A DNA stretch of 64,000 bases. It comes from JALOAT01 sp041687015. GTDB lineage: Bacteria; Pseudomonadota; Gammaproteobacteria; Thiohalomonadales; Thiohalomonadaceae. Positions 1 through 6,709 of this stretch are shown here, in pieces. The stretch is from positions 1 to 64,000 of the forward strand of contig JAWLCT010000013.1 in NCBI GenBank assembly GCA_041687015.1. Direction: 5' to 3'. The notes under the pieces were generated by a model. The model worked only from the letters and a program-made list of their open reading frames with translations, was not told the DNA's origin and made no database searches. How positions within the stretch are numbered: the first letter of the stretch is position 1; every line of letters starts with the position of its first letter. The translations under genes and the position numbers were made by a program.

Positions 1-51
1 TTTGATAGAATAGCCGGCACAAGCTGCTGAAAAAAACGGAGAAAAAGCCGC

Positions 52-594
52 ATGCCCCAGAATTCCGAGAATCTCATCTGGATCGACCTGGAAATGACGG
101 GGCTCGACACGCAAAACGATCGCATCATCGAGATCGCCACCCTGGTGACCGATTCCCAGCTCAACCTGCTGGCAGAAGGGCCGGTGCTCGCGGTGCATCA
201 GAGCGACGAGGTGCTGAACGGCATGGACGACTGGAACCGGCGCCATCACAGCGCTTCGGGTCTGGTCGACCGGGTGCGTGCCAGCAGTGTGGACGAGGCC
301 GAGGCCGAGCGCCAGACCCTGGCCTTCCTGGAGCAATGGGTCCCGGTGCGCACCTCCCCCATGTGCGGCAACAGCATCTGCCAGGACCGCCGTTTCCTGG
401 CGCGGCTGATGCCCCAGCTCGAGAACTACTTCCACTACCGTAACCTCGACGTGAGCACGCTCAAGGAGCTGGCCCGCCGCTGGAAGCCCGAGATCATGAC
501 GGGTTTCAACAAGACCGGGACCCATCTCGCCCTGGACGACATTCGCGAGTCCGTCGCGGAACTGCGCTATTACCGCGAACACCTCTTCAAGTAG
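52..594 (+). CDS. orn: Oligoribonuclease
   Basis: 3'-to-5' exoribonuclease that degrades 2-5 nt RNA fragments, including pGpG left from c-di-GMP turnover, in the cytoplasm. The 180-aa protein has the usual length. The DEDDh residues of the family sit at the expected positions: D12 and E14 in WIDLEMTGLD, D112 after CGNSICQ, H158 and D163 near the C-terminus. A CGGAG Shine-Dalgarno-like stretch lies about 12 bases before the ATG. Gene identity is certain on family grounds. It is separated from the flagellar operon by 286 bases that hold a degenerate repeat arm and a sigma-54 promoter, so it is probably a separate transcription unit. A link to the GGDEF protein in this window through pGpG is only an inference. 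Confidence 0.97.
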   Translation: MPQNSENLIWIDLEMTGLDTQNDRIIEIATLVTDSQLNLLAEGPVLAVHQSDEVLNGMDDWNRRHHSASGLVDRVRASSVDEAEAERQTLAFLEQWVPVRTSPMCGNSICQDRRFLARLMPQLENYFHYRNLDVSTLKELARRWKPEIMTGFNKTGTHLALDDIRESVAELRYYREHLFK

Positions 595-654
595 CGATGC
601 CGCCGCGGAGGCAAATGCCGGAACCGGCGCATGGCCCGGCAGGGGTGCTGTAAA

Positions 655-705
655 TCGAGAACCAGCCTCTGTGAACTTCGCGGGCTCTGTGGCTAAATGC
701 CTTTG
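655..705 (+). repeat. Degenerate solo right arm of the 9-base-unit inverted-repeat family
   Basis: The stretch contains CTCTGTG twice and ends in GGCTAAATGCCTTTG, which matches the right-arm end (GTTAANGCCTTTT) of the intact copies elsewhere in the window. No convincing left arm is visible between orn and this point. The rest of 595-834 holds nothing else I recognise. Confidence 0.45.
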
Positions 706-834
706 AAATCAGGCATGACGTATTTCCGGCGCAGAGTGGAGCGGGGCCACCGGGGGTGGGTCAATTCTTTGTCGCTGTAGGGGTCGCGTTTCGCAACTCA
801 TTGAAACAACGGCGTTTCTTTGTTCTTTTAACGT

Positions 835-850
835 TGGCATATGGCTTGCT
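835..850 (+). promoter_or_regulatory. Sigma-54 (RpoN) promoter of the fliLMNOPQR operon
   Basis: TGGCATATGGCTTGCT matches the -24/-12 consensus TGGCAC-N5-TTGCW, with exactly ten bases between the GG (836-837) and the GC (848-849). The predicted start of transcription is near 861. A GAGGGA Shine-Dalgarno at 869-874 and the fliL ATG at 881 follow. RpoN-dependent control of this operon by an enhancer-binding protein such as FleQ is known in Pseudomonas and Vibrio; its use here is inferred from the match and the position. Confidence 0.85.
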
Positions 851-880
851 TCGCAGAAGCAGGCATTTGAGGGACATCCC

Positions 881-1363
881 ATGGCCCAAGCGGAAATCGA
901 CCTGGACGCGAAAAAACCGGCGCAGGGCAAGCGCCACCTCATTCTTTATCTCGTCATCGCACTGCTTGCCCTCGGGCTCGGTGCGACGCTCACGTTGTTG
1001 CTGGTGAAGGGCGAACAAGCCCCGGCAACGTCCCAACTGACCGTCGACCCCGCCGTTTATTTGCCGCTGCGGCCATTGGTGGTGAACTTCAGCGAGAAGG
1101 GGCCGGTGCGCTTCCTGCAAGTGGAACTCCAGGTCATGGCGCGCGACCAGGCGGTGCTCACGGCGGTGGAAACCCACATGCCGGCCATCCGCAATGACAT
1201 CCTGTTCCTGCTGGGCAGCCAAAGCTACGAAACCGTGAGCTCGCGCGAAGGCAAGGAAGCCCTGCGCACAAGCATTCAGCTGGCCATCCAGAACATCCTC
1301 GAGCAGCATCATGTGCAGGGACGCATCGAAAACGTCTACTTCACCAGCTTCGTGATGCAATAG
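881..1363 (+). CDS. fliL: Flagellar basal body-associated protein FliL
   Basis: Inner-membrane protein that surrounds the stator at the flagellar motor and supports torque. The 160-aa product has a short basic cytoplasmic tail, one transmembrane segment at about residues 20-41 (LILYLVIALLALGLGATLTL) and a periplasmic FliL domain to the C-terminus. The ATG at 881 follows GAGGGA by seven bases and lies about 20 bases downstream of the predicted sigma-54 transcription start, so it is the first gene of the operon. It stops two bases before fliM. Confidence 0.95.
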   Translation: MAQAEIDLDAKKPAQGKRHLILYLVIALLALGLGATLTLLLVKGEQAPATSQLTVDPAVYLPLRPLVVNFSEKGPVRFLQVELQVMARDQAVLTAVETHMPAIRNDILFLLGSQSYETVSSREGKEALRTSIQLAIQNILEQHHVQGRIENVYFTSFVMQ

Positions 1364-1365
1364 AC

Positions 1366-2352
1366 ATGGCCGTCAACGATCTTCTTTCCCAGGACGAAAT
1401 CGACGCACTGTTGCACGGCGTCTCGGACGGGGACATCGAAACGGACAGCGGCGAAGGTTTCGAAACCGGCGCCGTTCGCCAGTATGACTTCACCAGCGAA
1501 GATCGCATCGTGCGCGGGCGCATGCCCACGCTGGAGATGATCAACGAGCGTTTTTCCCGCCACTTCCGCATCAGCCTGTTCAACATGCTGCGCCGCTCGG
1601 CCGAGATCTCCGTGGGCGGCGTGGAAATGATGAAGTTCGCGGAATACGTGCACACCCTGTTCGTGCCCACCAGCCTGAACATGGTAAAGGTGCGGCCGTT
1701 GCGCGGCACCGGCCTGGTGGTGCTCGATCCCAAGCTGGTGTTCATCGTGGTGGACAACTACTTCGGTGGTGACGGCCGCTACCATGCCAAGATCGAAGGC
1801 CGCGAATTCACGCCCACTGAGCAGCGCGTGATTCAGATGCTGCTCAACCTGGCCTTCAACGATTTGCACGAGGCCTGGGCCCCGGTCATGAACATCGATT
1901 TCGAGTTCATGAACTCCGAAGTGAACCCCCAATTTGCCAACATCGTCAGCCCCACCGAGGTGGTGGTGACCTCCAAGTTTCATATCGAATTGGAAGGAGG
2001 CGGCGGCGATCTGCACGTCACCATGCCTTACTCCATGCTCGAGCCCATCCGTGAAATCCTCGATGCGGGCATCCAGAGCGACCGCACCGACACGGACGAT
2101 CGCTGGATTACCGCGCTGCGCGAGGAAGTGAAAGGTGCGGAAATCGAGCTGGAGAGCACGTTGGCCCACGTGCAGCTTTCGCTGCGCGACATCGTGAACA
2201 TGAAACCCGGCGACGTGATTCCCATCGAGATGCCGGAACACGTGACCCTACGCGCCGAGAATGTGCCTGTCTTCCGCGGCACGCTCGGTGCCTCCAACGA
2301 AAACCTGGCGATCAAGATCGTCGAGCAGGTGGAACGGCCCTCGGGCCGTTGA
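1366..2352 (+). CDS. fliM: Flagellar motor switch protein FliM
   Basis: C-ring switch protein that binds phosphorylated CheY and sets the direction of rotation. The N-terminal CheY-binding peptide is visible as LSQDEIDALL at about residues 7-16. A CheC-like middle domain and a C-terminal SpoA domain shared with FliN follow (328 aa, normal length). The gene starts two bases after fliL and is followed 16 bases later by fliN, so translation is probably coupled. All three are read from the fliL sigma-54 promoter. Confidence 0.97.
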   Translation: MAVNDLLSQDEIDALLHGVSDGDIETDSGEGFETGAVRQYDFTSEDRIVRGRMPTLEMINERFSRHFRISLFNMLRRSAEISVGGVEMMKFAEYVHTLFVPTSLNMVKVRPLRGTGLVVLDPKLVFIVVDNYFGGDGRYHAKIEGREFTPTEQRVIQMLLNLAFNDLHEAWAPVMNIDFEFMNSEVNPQFANIVSPTEVVVTSKFHIELEGGGGDLHVTMPYSMLEPIREILDAGIQSDRTDTDDRWITALREEVKGAEIELESTLAHVQLSLRDIVNMKPGDVIPIEMPEHVTLRAENVPVFRGTLGASNENLAIKIVEQVERPSGR

Positions 2353-2368
2353 TCTACAGGAGCAGGAC

Positions 2369-2785
2369 ATGACCGACGCGACCAAGAGCAACGACGACGC
2401 GATGGATGACTGGGCTGCGGCAATGGCCGAGCAGGCCCAGGTTGATGCCAAGGGCGAGAAGAGTGAAGCCGCCTACCAACCGGCTGCCTTCGAGAGCTTG
2501 CAGGATGACGGTACCCCGCGCAGTGAAGTCAACCTGGACGTGATCCTGGACATCCCGGTGACCATCTCCATGGAAATCGGCCGCACGCGCATCAGCATCC
2601 GTAACCTGTTGCAGCTCAATCAGGGCTCGGTGGTGGAACTGGACCGCCTCGCCGGCGAACCGCTGGACGTCCTGGTGAACGGCACCCTCATCGCCCACGG
2701 CGAAGTGGTGGTGGTCAACGAGAAATACGGCATCCGCCTCACCGACGTCATCAGCGCCGCCGAACGCGTGCAGAAGCTGAAGTAG
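2369..2785 (+). CDS. fliN: Flagellar motor switch protein FliN
   Basis: C-ring component that forms the lower ring with FliM and docks the export ATPase complex. 138 aa with a variable acidic N-terminus (residues 1-50) and a SpoA domain (about 55-135) carrying the family hallmark VELDRLAGEPLDVLVNG. The open frame extends upstream to 2261, but the ATG at 2369 is preceded by ACAGGAGCAGG, a good ribosome-binding site just after the fliM stop. An inverted-repeat element begins almost immediately after the stop codon. Confidence 0.95.
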   Translation: MTDATKSNDDAMDDWAAAMAEQAQVDAKGEKSEAAYQPAAFESLQDDGTPRSEVNLDVILDIPVTISMEIGRTRISIRNLLQLNQGSVVELDRLAGEPLDVLVNGTLIAHGEVVVVNEKYGIRLTDVISAAERVQKLK

Positions 2786-2789
2786 GGCG

Positions 2790-3016
2790 GGAGGGAAGAA
2801 AAGCTTTAACCACGGGGGACACGGGGACACGGGGGAGGAATCAATGTGCAACCTGTTCGCCCGAACCCAACCGAATATGACTTCCCAGATGAACGCCAAT
2901 GTAAACGACCAGAAAGCAAGCGCCGCCCACGGCCGACACGTCGTGCGCAGGGGAGCAATGATTTTCCACCCCGTGTCCCCCGTGTCCCCCGTGGTTAAGG
3001 CTTTTCTCTTCCTCTT
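2790..3016 (+). repeat. Inverted-repeat element between fliN and fliO (CACGGGGRA units)
   Basis: The left arm (about 2790-2838) starts five bases after the fliN stop and reads GAAGAAAAGCTTTAACC, then three CACGGGG units spaced about 9 bases apart. The right arm (about 2961-3016) is the reverse complement: CCCCGTG units, then GTGGTTAAGGCTTTTC and a pyrimidine-rich tail. The 120-base interior has no REP palindrome. The right arm overlaps the 5' end of fliO. The A-rich left end and T-rich right end would make a long hairpin resembling a bidirectional terminator. Confidence 0.9.
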
Positions 3017-3407
3017 TCAGACGCTGCCCACTGTCACACTGGCGGCGGGTGAGAAGGCGCCGGCGGATCCGGTGGGGGCAGGGGGGATTTTGCAGGTGCT
3101 GGTGGCGCTGGTGTTCGTGCTGGCGCTCATCGTGGGGCTGGCGTTTTTGATGCGCCGCTTCGGTGCCGTGCCGCAGGGGGCGGGCGGAGCGATTCGGGTG
3201 CTGGGAGGCGTGGCGCTCGGTCAGCGCGAACGGGCGGTGCTGGTGCAGGTGGGTGACACCCAGTTGCTGGTCGGCATCGCACCCGGTGCGATCAATACCC
3301 TGCATGTGCTCGACAAACCCATCGCCGTGCCCAACGCGCCGGGTCGCGGCGACAACGGCTTTGCCGAGCGCCTGGCCGCGGCCATGCGGCGCGGAGGCAA
3401 GCCATGA
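2958..3407 (+). CDS. fliO: Flagellar type III export protein FliO
   Basis: Small bitopic membrane protein that helps assemble the FliP core of the export gate. From the ATG at 2958 (AGGGGAG just upstream) it is 149 aa: a signal-like segment, a transmembrane helix (ILQVLVALVFVLALIVGLAF) and a cytoplasmic domain. The first part, HPVSPVSPVVKAFLFLFQ, is encoded by the right arm of the inverted-repeat element, so the present N-terminus looks captured from the repeat. A GTG at 2991 would give MVKAFLFLFQ..., a cleaner signal peptide, but has no Shine-Dalgarno. The frame also extends to an ATG at 2844, inside the element. The start is therefore uncertain; the family assignment rests on position and topology. 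Confidence 0.8.
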   Translation: MIFHPVSPVSPVVKAFLFLFQTLPTVTLAAGEKAPADPVGAGGILQVLVALVFVLALIVGLAFLMRRFGAVPQGAGGAIRVLGGVALGQRERAVLVQVGDTQLLVGIAPGAINTLHVLDKPIAVPNAPGRGDNGFAERLAAAMRRGGKP

Positions 3408-4147
3408 GGTGGCTGCTGCTGGCCGGGCTGTTGTTATGGCTGCCCGAGGCTGCGTTTGCCGAGGAAGGCCTCAAAGCCGTCACGGTGAGCACCGAACCAA
3501 ACGGCGAACAGACCTACAGCCTGAGCCTGCAGGTGCTGTTCCTCATGACGGCCCTGACCTTTTTGCCGGCGGCCATCATGATGATGACCGCCTTTACGCG
3601 TATCATCATCGTGCTCGCCATCGTGCGCCAGGCCATCGGCCTCATGCAGGCGCCGTCGGGCCAGGTGCTGATCGGCCTGTCCCTGTTTCTCACTTTCTTC
3701 GTGATGGCGCCTGTCTTCGACCGCATCAACGACGAGGCGCTGCAGCCGTACCTGGGCGACAAGCTGACCCTGCAGCAGGCTGCCGAGGCGGGCAGCAAGC
3801 CGCTGCGTACCTTCATGCTGGGCCAGACGCGGGAGCCGGACCTGACGCTGTTCACGCGCTTGTCGGGCCGCGAGGACGGCTACGAATCTCCCGAACAGAT
3901 CCCCTTCAGCGTCCTGGTGCCTTCGTTCGTCACGTCGGAACTCAAGACGGCATTCCAGATCGGCTTTTTGATCTTCATCCCCTTCCTGATCATCGATCTG
4001 GTGGTGGCCAGCGTGCTCATGTCCATGGGCATGATGATGCTTTCGCCCATGATCATATCGCTGCCCTTCAAGATCATGTTGTTTGTGCTGGTGGACGGCT
4101 GGGCGCTGGTGATGGGCACCCTGGCCGGCAGCTTCTACGTGCAGTGA
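3404..4147 (+). CDS. fliP: Flagellar export gate protein FliP
   Basis: Core subunit of the FliPQR export gate in the inner membrane. 247 aa with a cleavable signal peptide (residues 1-19, ending AAFA), then hydrophobic helices and the conserved family stretches TFLPAAIMMMTAFTRIIIVL near the N-terminus and MGMMMLSPMIISLPFKIMLF near the C-terminus. It overlaps the fliO stop by four bases (ATGA), which indicates translational coupling. It is part of the fliL operon. Confidence 0.97.
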   Translation: MRWLLLAGLLLWLPEAAFAEEGLKAVTVSTEPNGEQTYSLSLQVLFLMTALTFLPAAIMMMTAFTRIIIVLAIVRQAIGLMQAPSGQVLIGLSLFLTFFVMAPVFDRINDEALQPYLGDKLTLQQAAEAGSKPLRTFMLGQTREPDLTLFTRLSGREDGYESPEQIPFSVLVPSFVTSELKTAFQIGFLIFIPFLIIDLVVASVLMSMGMMMLSPMIISLPFKIMLFVLVDGWALVMGTLAGSFYVQ

Positions 4148-4154
4148 GGCGGCC

Positions 4155-4424
4155 ATGAGTCCGGAAACCGTCCTTACCGTCTTCCAGCAGGCCCTCGAAG
4201 TGATTGTGGTGCTGATCCTGGTCCTGCTGCTGCCCGCCCTGGTGGTGGGCATATTGGTGGCCATGTTCCAGGCTGCCACCCAGATCAACGAGCAGACCAT
4301 GAGCTTCATCCCCAAGATCCTCGTGACCCTGGCGGTGCTCATCATCGCCGGCTCCTGGATGCTCAACCTGCTGGTGGACTACGCGCGGCGCCTGTTCGAC
4401 AGCATTCCCATGCTCATCGGGTGA
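4155..4424 (+). CDS. fliQ: Flagellar export gate protein FliQ
   Basis: Two-helix membrane protein of the FliPQR export gate. The 89-aa length and two transmembrane segments (about residues 16-38 and 55-75) are typical. The conserved motif AATQINEQTMSFIPKI is present. It starts seven bases after fliP. The next gene, fliR, is 164 bases downstream, with a degraded repeat element between. Confidence 0.96.
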   Translation: MSPETVLTVFQQALEVIVVLILVLLLPALVVGILVAMFQAATQINEQTMSFIPKILVTLAVLIIAGSWMLNLLVDYARRLFDSIPMLIG

Positions 4425-4428
4425 TGAC

Positions 4429-4577
4429 GTGGCGATCAAGAGAACAGCCCGACACACAGGCAGCGGACACGCCGATTCCTCCTGGGCCATGGCGGCCGTC
4501 GGCGTACACGGACCTTCGTCTGCGCTGCGTTCTCTGTGCCTCTGTGTTTCTGTGTTAATCCTTTGTCCTTCTTCAGC
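4429..4577 (+). repeat. Degraded inverted-repeat element between fliQ and fliR (CACAGAG units)
   Basis: The right arm (4525-4576) is clear: CTCTGTG units in 9-base steps, then TGTGTTAATCCTTTG and CTTCTTCAG. The left side (4438-4475) keeps only AAGAGAACAG and CACACAGG, so this copy looks eroded. The unit sequence differs from the flanking copies at 2.8 and 6.5 kb (CACAGAG rather than CACGGGG), but the layout is the same. Confidence 0.6.
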
Positions 4578-4588
4578 CGGGTAATGCC

Positions 4589-5368
4589 ATGCACTTCACG
4601 GCGGCGGAGATCACGGCATTCATCGGCAGCCTGCTTTGGCCGTTTTTCCGCATCGGCGCCATGCTGATGGCCGCGCCCATTTTCGGCGCCCAGACCGTGC
4701 CGGCGCGGGTGCGTCTCGGTTTGGCCGCACTCATGACCGTGGTCGTCGCCCCACTCCTGCCTGCCGCGCCGGCGGTGGATCCTTTCAGCCTGGCATCGTT
4801 GGTGATTATCGTGCACCAGGTGATCATCGGTGCGGTCATGGGGCTGGCCCTGCAACTGGTGTTCAGCACCGTGGTGGCCGGCGCCCAAATCATCGCCATG
4901 CAAATGGGCCTGGGCTTCGCCGAGATGGTGGATCCGGCCAACGGCCAGCAGACACCCGTGCTCGGCCAGTTCTACATGCTGTTCACCACCCTGGTGTTTC
5001 TGGCCATGAACGGCCACCTGCTGTTGCTGGAACTGCTGGTGGAAAGCTTCCTGACCTTGCCGGTCGGCCCAAACGGACTCGACCGGGATGCCTTTTATGT
5101 ACTGGCGGGCTGGGGTACGCAATTGTTTGCCGGCGCCGTGTGGTTGGCCTTGCCGGCAGTCGCATCGCTGCTGGTGGTCAACGCGGCATTCGGCGTGATG
5201 TCGCGCGCCGCGCCCCAGCTGAATATTTTCTCCGTCGGTTTTCCGGTCGCGATGATCATGGGCTTCGCGGTTCTGCTCATCGCCCTGCAGAGCGTGACGC
5301 CGCAATTCACGGCCATCTCCGAGGAGATGTTCGGGCTGTTGCGGCAGACGATGGGAGGAGGGGGCTGA
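4589..5368 (+). CDS. fliR: Flagellar export gate protein FliR
   Basis: Third subunit of the export gate core, with six or so transmembrane helices across 259 aa. The N-terminal region (SLLWPFFRIGAMLMAAPIFG) and the motif ALQLVFSTVVAGAQIIAMQM are typical of the family. The ATG at 4589 lies just after the degraded repeat; the Shine-Dalgarno is weak (AGCCGGG). The stop at 5368 is one base before flhB, so the two are coupled; fused FliR-FlhB proteins are known in other bacteria. Confidence 0.96.
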   Translation: MHFTAAEITAFIGSLLWPFFRIGAMLMAAPIFGAQTVPARVRLGLAALMTVVVAPLLPAAPAVDPFSLASLVIIVHQVIIGAVMGLALQLVFSTVVAGAQIIAMQMGLGFAEMVDPANGQQTPVLGQFYMLFTTLVFLAMNGHLLLLELLVESFLTLPVGPNGLDRDAFYVLAGWGTQLFAGAVWLALPAVASLLVVNAAFGVMSRAAPQLNIFSVGFPVAMIMGFAVLLIALQSVTPQFTAISEEMFGLLRQTMGGGG

Positions 5369-5369
5369 A

Positions 5370-6503
5370 ATGGCCGAGAACGACGGCCAGGAACGCACCG
5401 AACAACCTACCCCCAAACGCCTGCAGGAAGCGCGCGAGAAGGGACAGGTCCCCCGTTCGCGGGAATTGAGCACGGCGGCGACGCTACTTGCCGCCTCCGG
5501 TGCATTCCTGATCATGGGTGAATCCATCGTGCGCTCGCTCATGGGACTCATGGCAGGCGGCCTTACCGTGAGTCGCGAAGAGATCTTCGACATCACCGTG
5601 CTGGCGACGCGTCTTGCCAAGGGTTTGCTGGACGGCGTGTGGTTCGCCGCACCGCTGTTCGTGTTGTCCATCGTTGCTGCACTGGGCGCGGCAGCGGCCC
5701 TGGGCGGCTGGTCTTTCAGCACCCAGGCGCTCAGTTTCAAGCCTGAGAAGCTCGATCCCGTAAAGGGGATGGGACGGGTGTTCTCCTGGCGCGGCGTGGT
5801 GGAGATGCTCAAGGGCCTGGCCAAATTCCTGGTGGTGGCCATCGCCGCGGTGCTGTTCCTTTCCCTGCAAGGTGATCGCTTCCTTGGGCTTGGCGCCGAG
5901 CCGCTCATGCAGGGGCTCGCACATATGGGCAGCCTCATCGGCTGGGCCTTTCTCACCGTGAGTGCCTCCATGCTGCTGGTGGTGGCGGTGGACGTGCCTT
6001 TCCAACTGTGGGATCACCGGCGCCAGCTCAAGATGACCAAGCAGGAGATCAAGGAAGAGTTCAAGCAGACGGAGGGCTCGCCGGAAGTGAAATCGCGCCA
6101 GCGTCGTCTGCAGATGCAGATGGCGCAGCGCCGCATGATGGAGGAAGTACCCAAGGCCGACGTGGTAATCACCAACCCGACCCACTTCGCGGTGGCGCTG
6201 CGCTACGACCAGCGTGAAATGAATGCGCCGGTGGTGGTGGCCAAGGGTGCCGACCTGATTGCCGCGCGCATCCGCTCCGTCGCCGCCGAGAACGATGTGC
6301 CGATTCTGTCCGCGCCGCCCCTGGCCCGTTCGCTGTACCATACCACCGAGCTCGGCGAGGCCATCCCGGCCGGCTTGTATCGCGCTGTCGCGCAGGTACT
6401 CGCCTACGTCTACCACCTGCGCCAGGGGCCCATTTACACCCGCGACGGTACGACGCCCAACCTGGACGATCTGCCCATCCCGGACGACCTGCGGCGGGAT
6501 TAA
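5370..6503 (+). CDS. flhB: Flagellar export switch protein FlhB
   Basis: Inner-membrane export component that switches substrate specificity from rod/hook to filament. 377 aa: an amphipathic N-terminus (TEQPTPKRLQEAREKGQVPRS), four transmembrane helices and a cytoplasmic domain with the self-cleavage motif NPTH at residues 269-272, the same numbering as in enterobacteria. A GGGAGGAGGGGG Shine-Dalgarno lies within the fliR end. A shorter stand-alone homologue of its C-terminal domain is encoded at 20608-20895. Confidence 0.97.
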   Translation: MAENDGQERTEQPTPKRLQEAREKGQVPRSRELSTAATLLAASGAFLIMGESIVRSLMGLMAGGLTVSREEIFDITVLATRLAKGLLDGVWFAAPLFVLSIVAALGAAAALGGWSFSTQALSFKPEKLDPVKGMGRVFSWRGVVEMLKGLAKFLVVAIAAVLFLSLQGDRFLGLGAEPLMQGLAHMGSLIGWAFLTVSASMLLVVAVDVPFQLWDHRRQLKMTKQEIKEEFKQTEGSPEVKSRQRRLQMQMAQRRMMEEVPKADVVITNPTHFAVALRYDQREMNAPVVVAKGADLIAARIRSVAAENDVPILSAPPLARSLYHTTELGEAIPAGLYRAVAQVLAYVYHLRQGPIYTRDGTTPNLDDLPIPDDLRRD

Positions 6504-6508
6504 TTATG

Positions 6509-6694
6509 CAAAAGACATTAACCACGGGGGACACGGGGAACACGGGGAAAGATGAATGCTGGTACAGCGGTGCGATTCGACACAGGTGCATGGACATGAC
6601 ACGGCAAGAGAATGGCGCGGGGGGATGCACGCCTCTTTTTCTCCCCCCCCCGTGTTCCCCGTGTCCCCCGTGGTAAGGCCTTTTTCTTTCTTCC
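6509..6694 (+). repeat. Inverted-repeat element between flhB and flhA (CACGGGGRA units)
   Basis: The left arm (6510-6551) begins six bases after the flhB stop: AAAAGACATTAACC, then CACGGGG units. The right arm (6638-6692) has CCCCGTG units, then GTGGTAAGGCCTTTTTC and CTTTCTTCCCAG. The interior is about 86 bases with no REP palindrome. The element ends 15 bases before the flhA start codon and occupies nearly the whole intergenic space. Confidence 0.9.
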
Positions 6695-6709
6695 CAGGAC
6701 CGCAGACAC

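Noticed and set aside
4436..5971. A 511-codon minus-strand frame opposite fliR and flhB
   Set aside because: Shadow frame across two certain genes, with no ribosome-binding site and no recognisable domain.
6259..6555. Short frames ending in NHGGHGEHG-type peptides
   Set aside because: These are translations of the repeat arms at the ends of shadow frames, not proteins.
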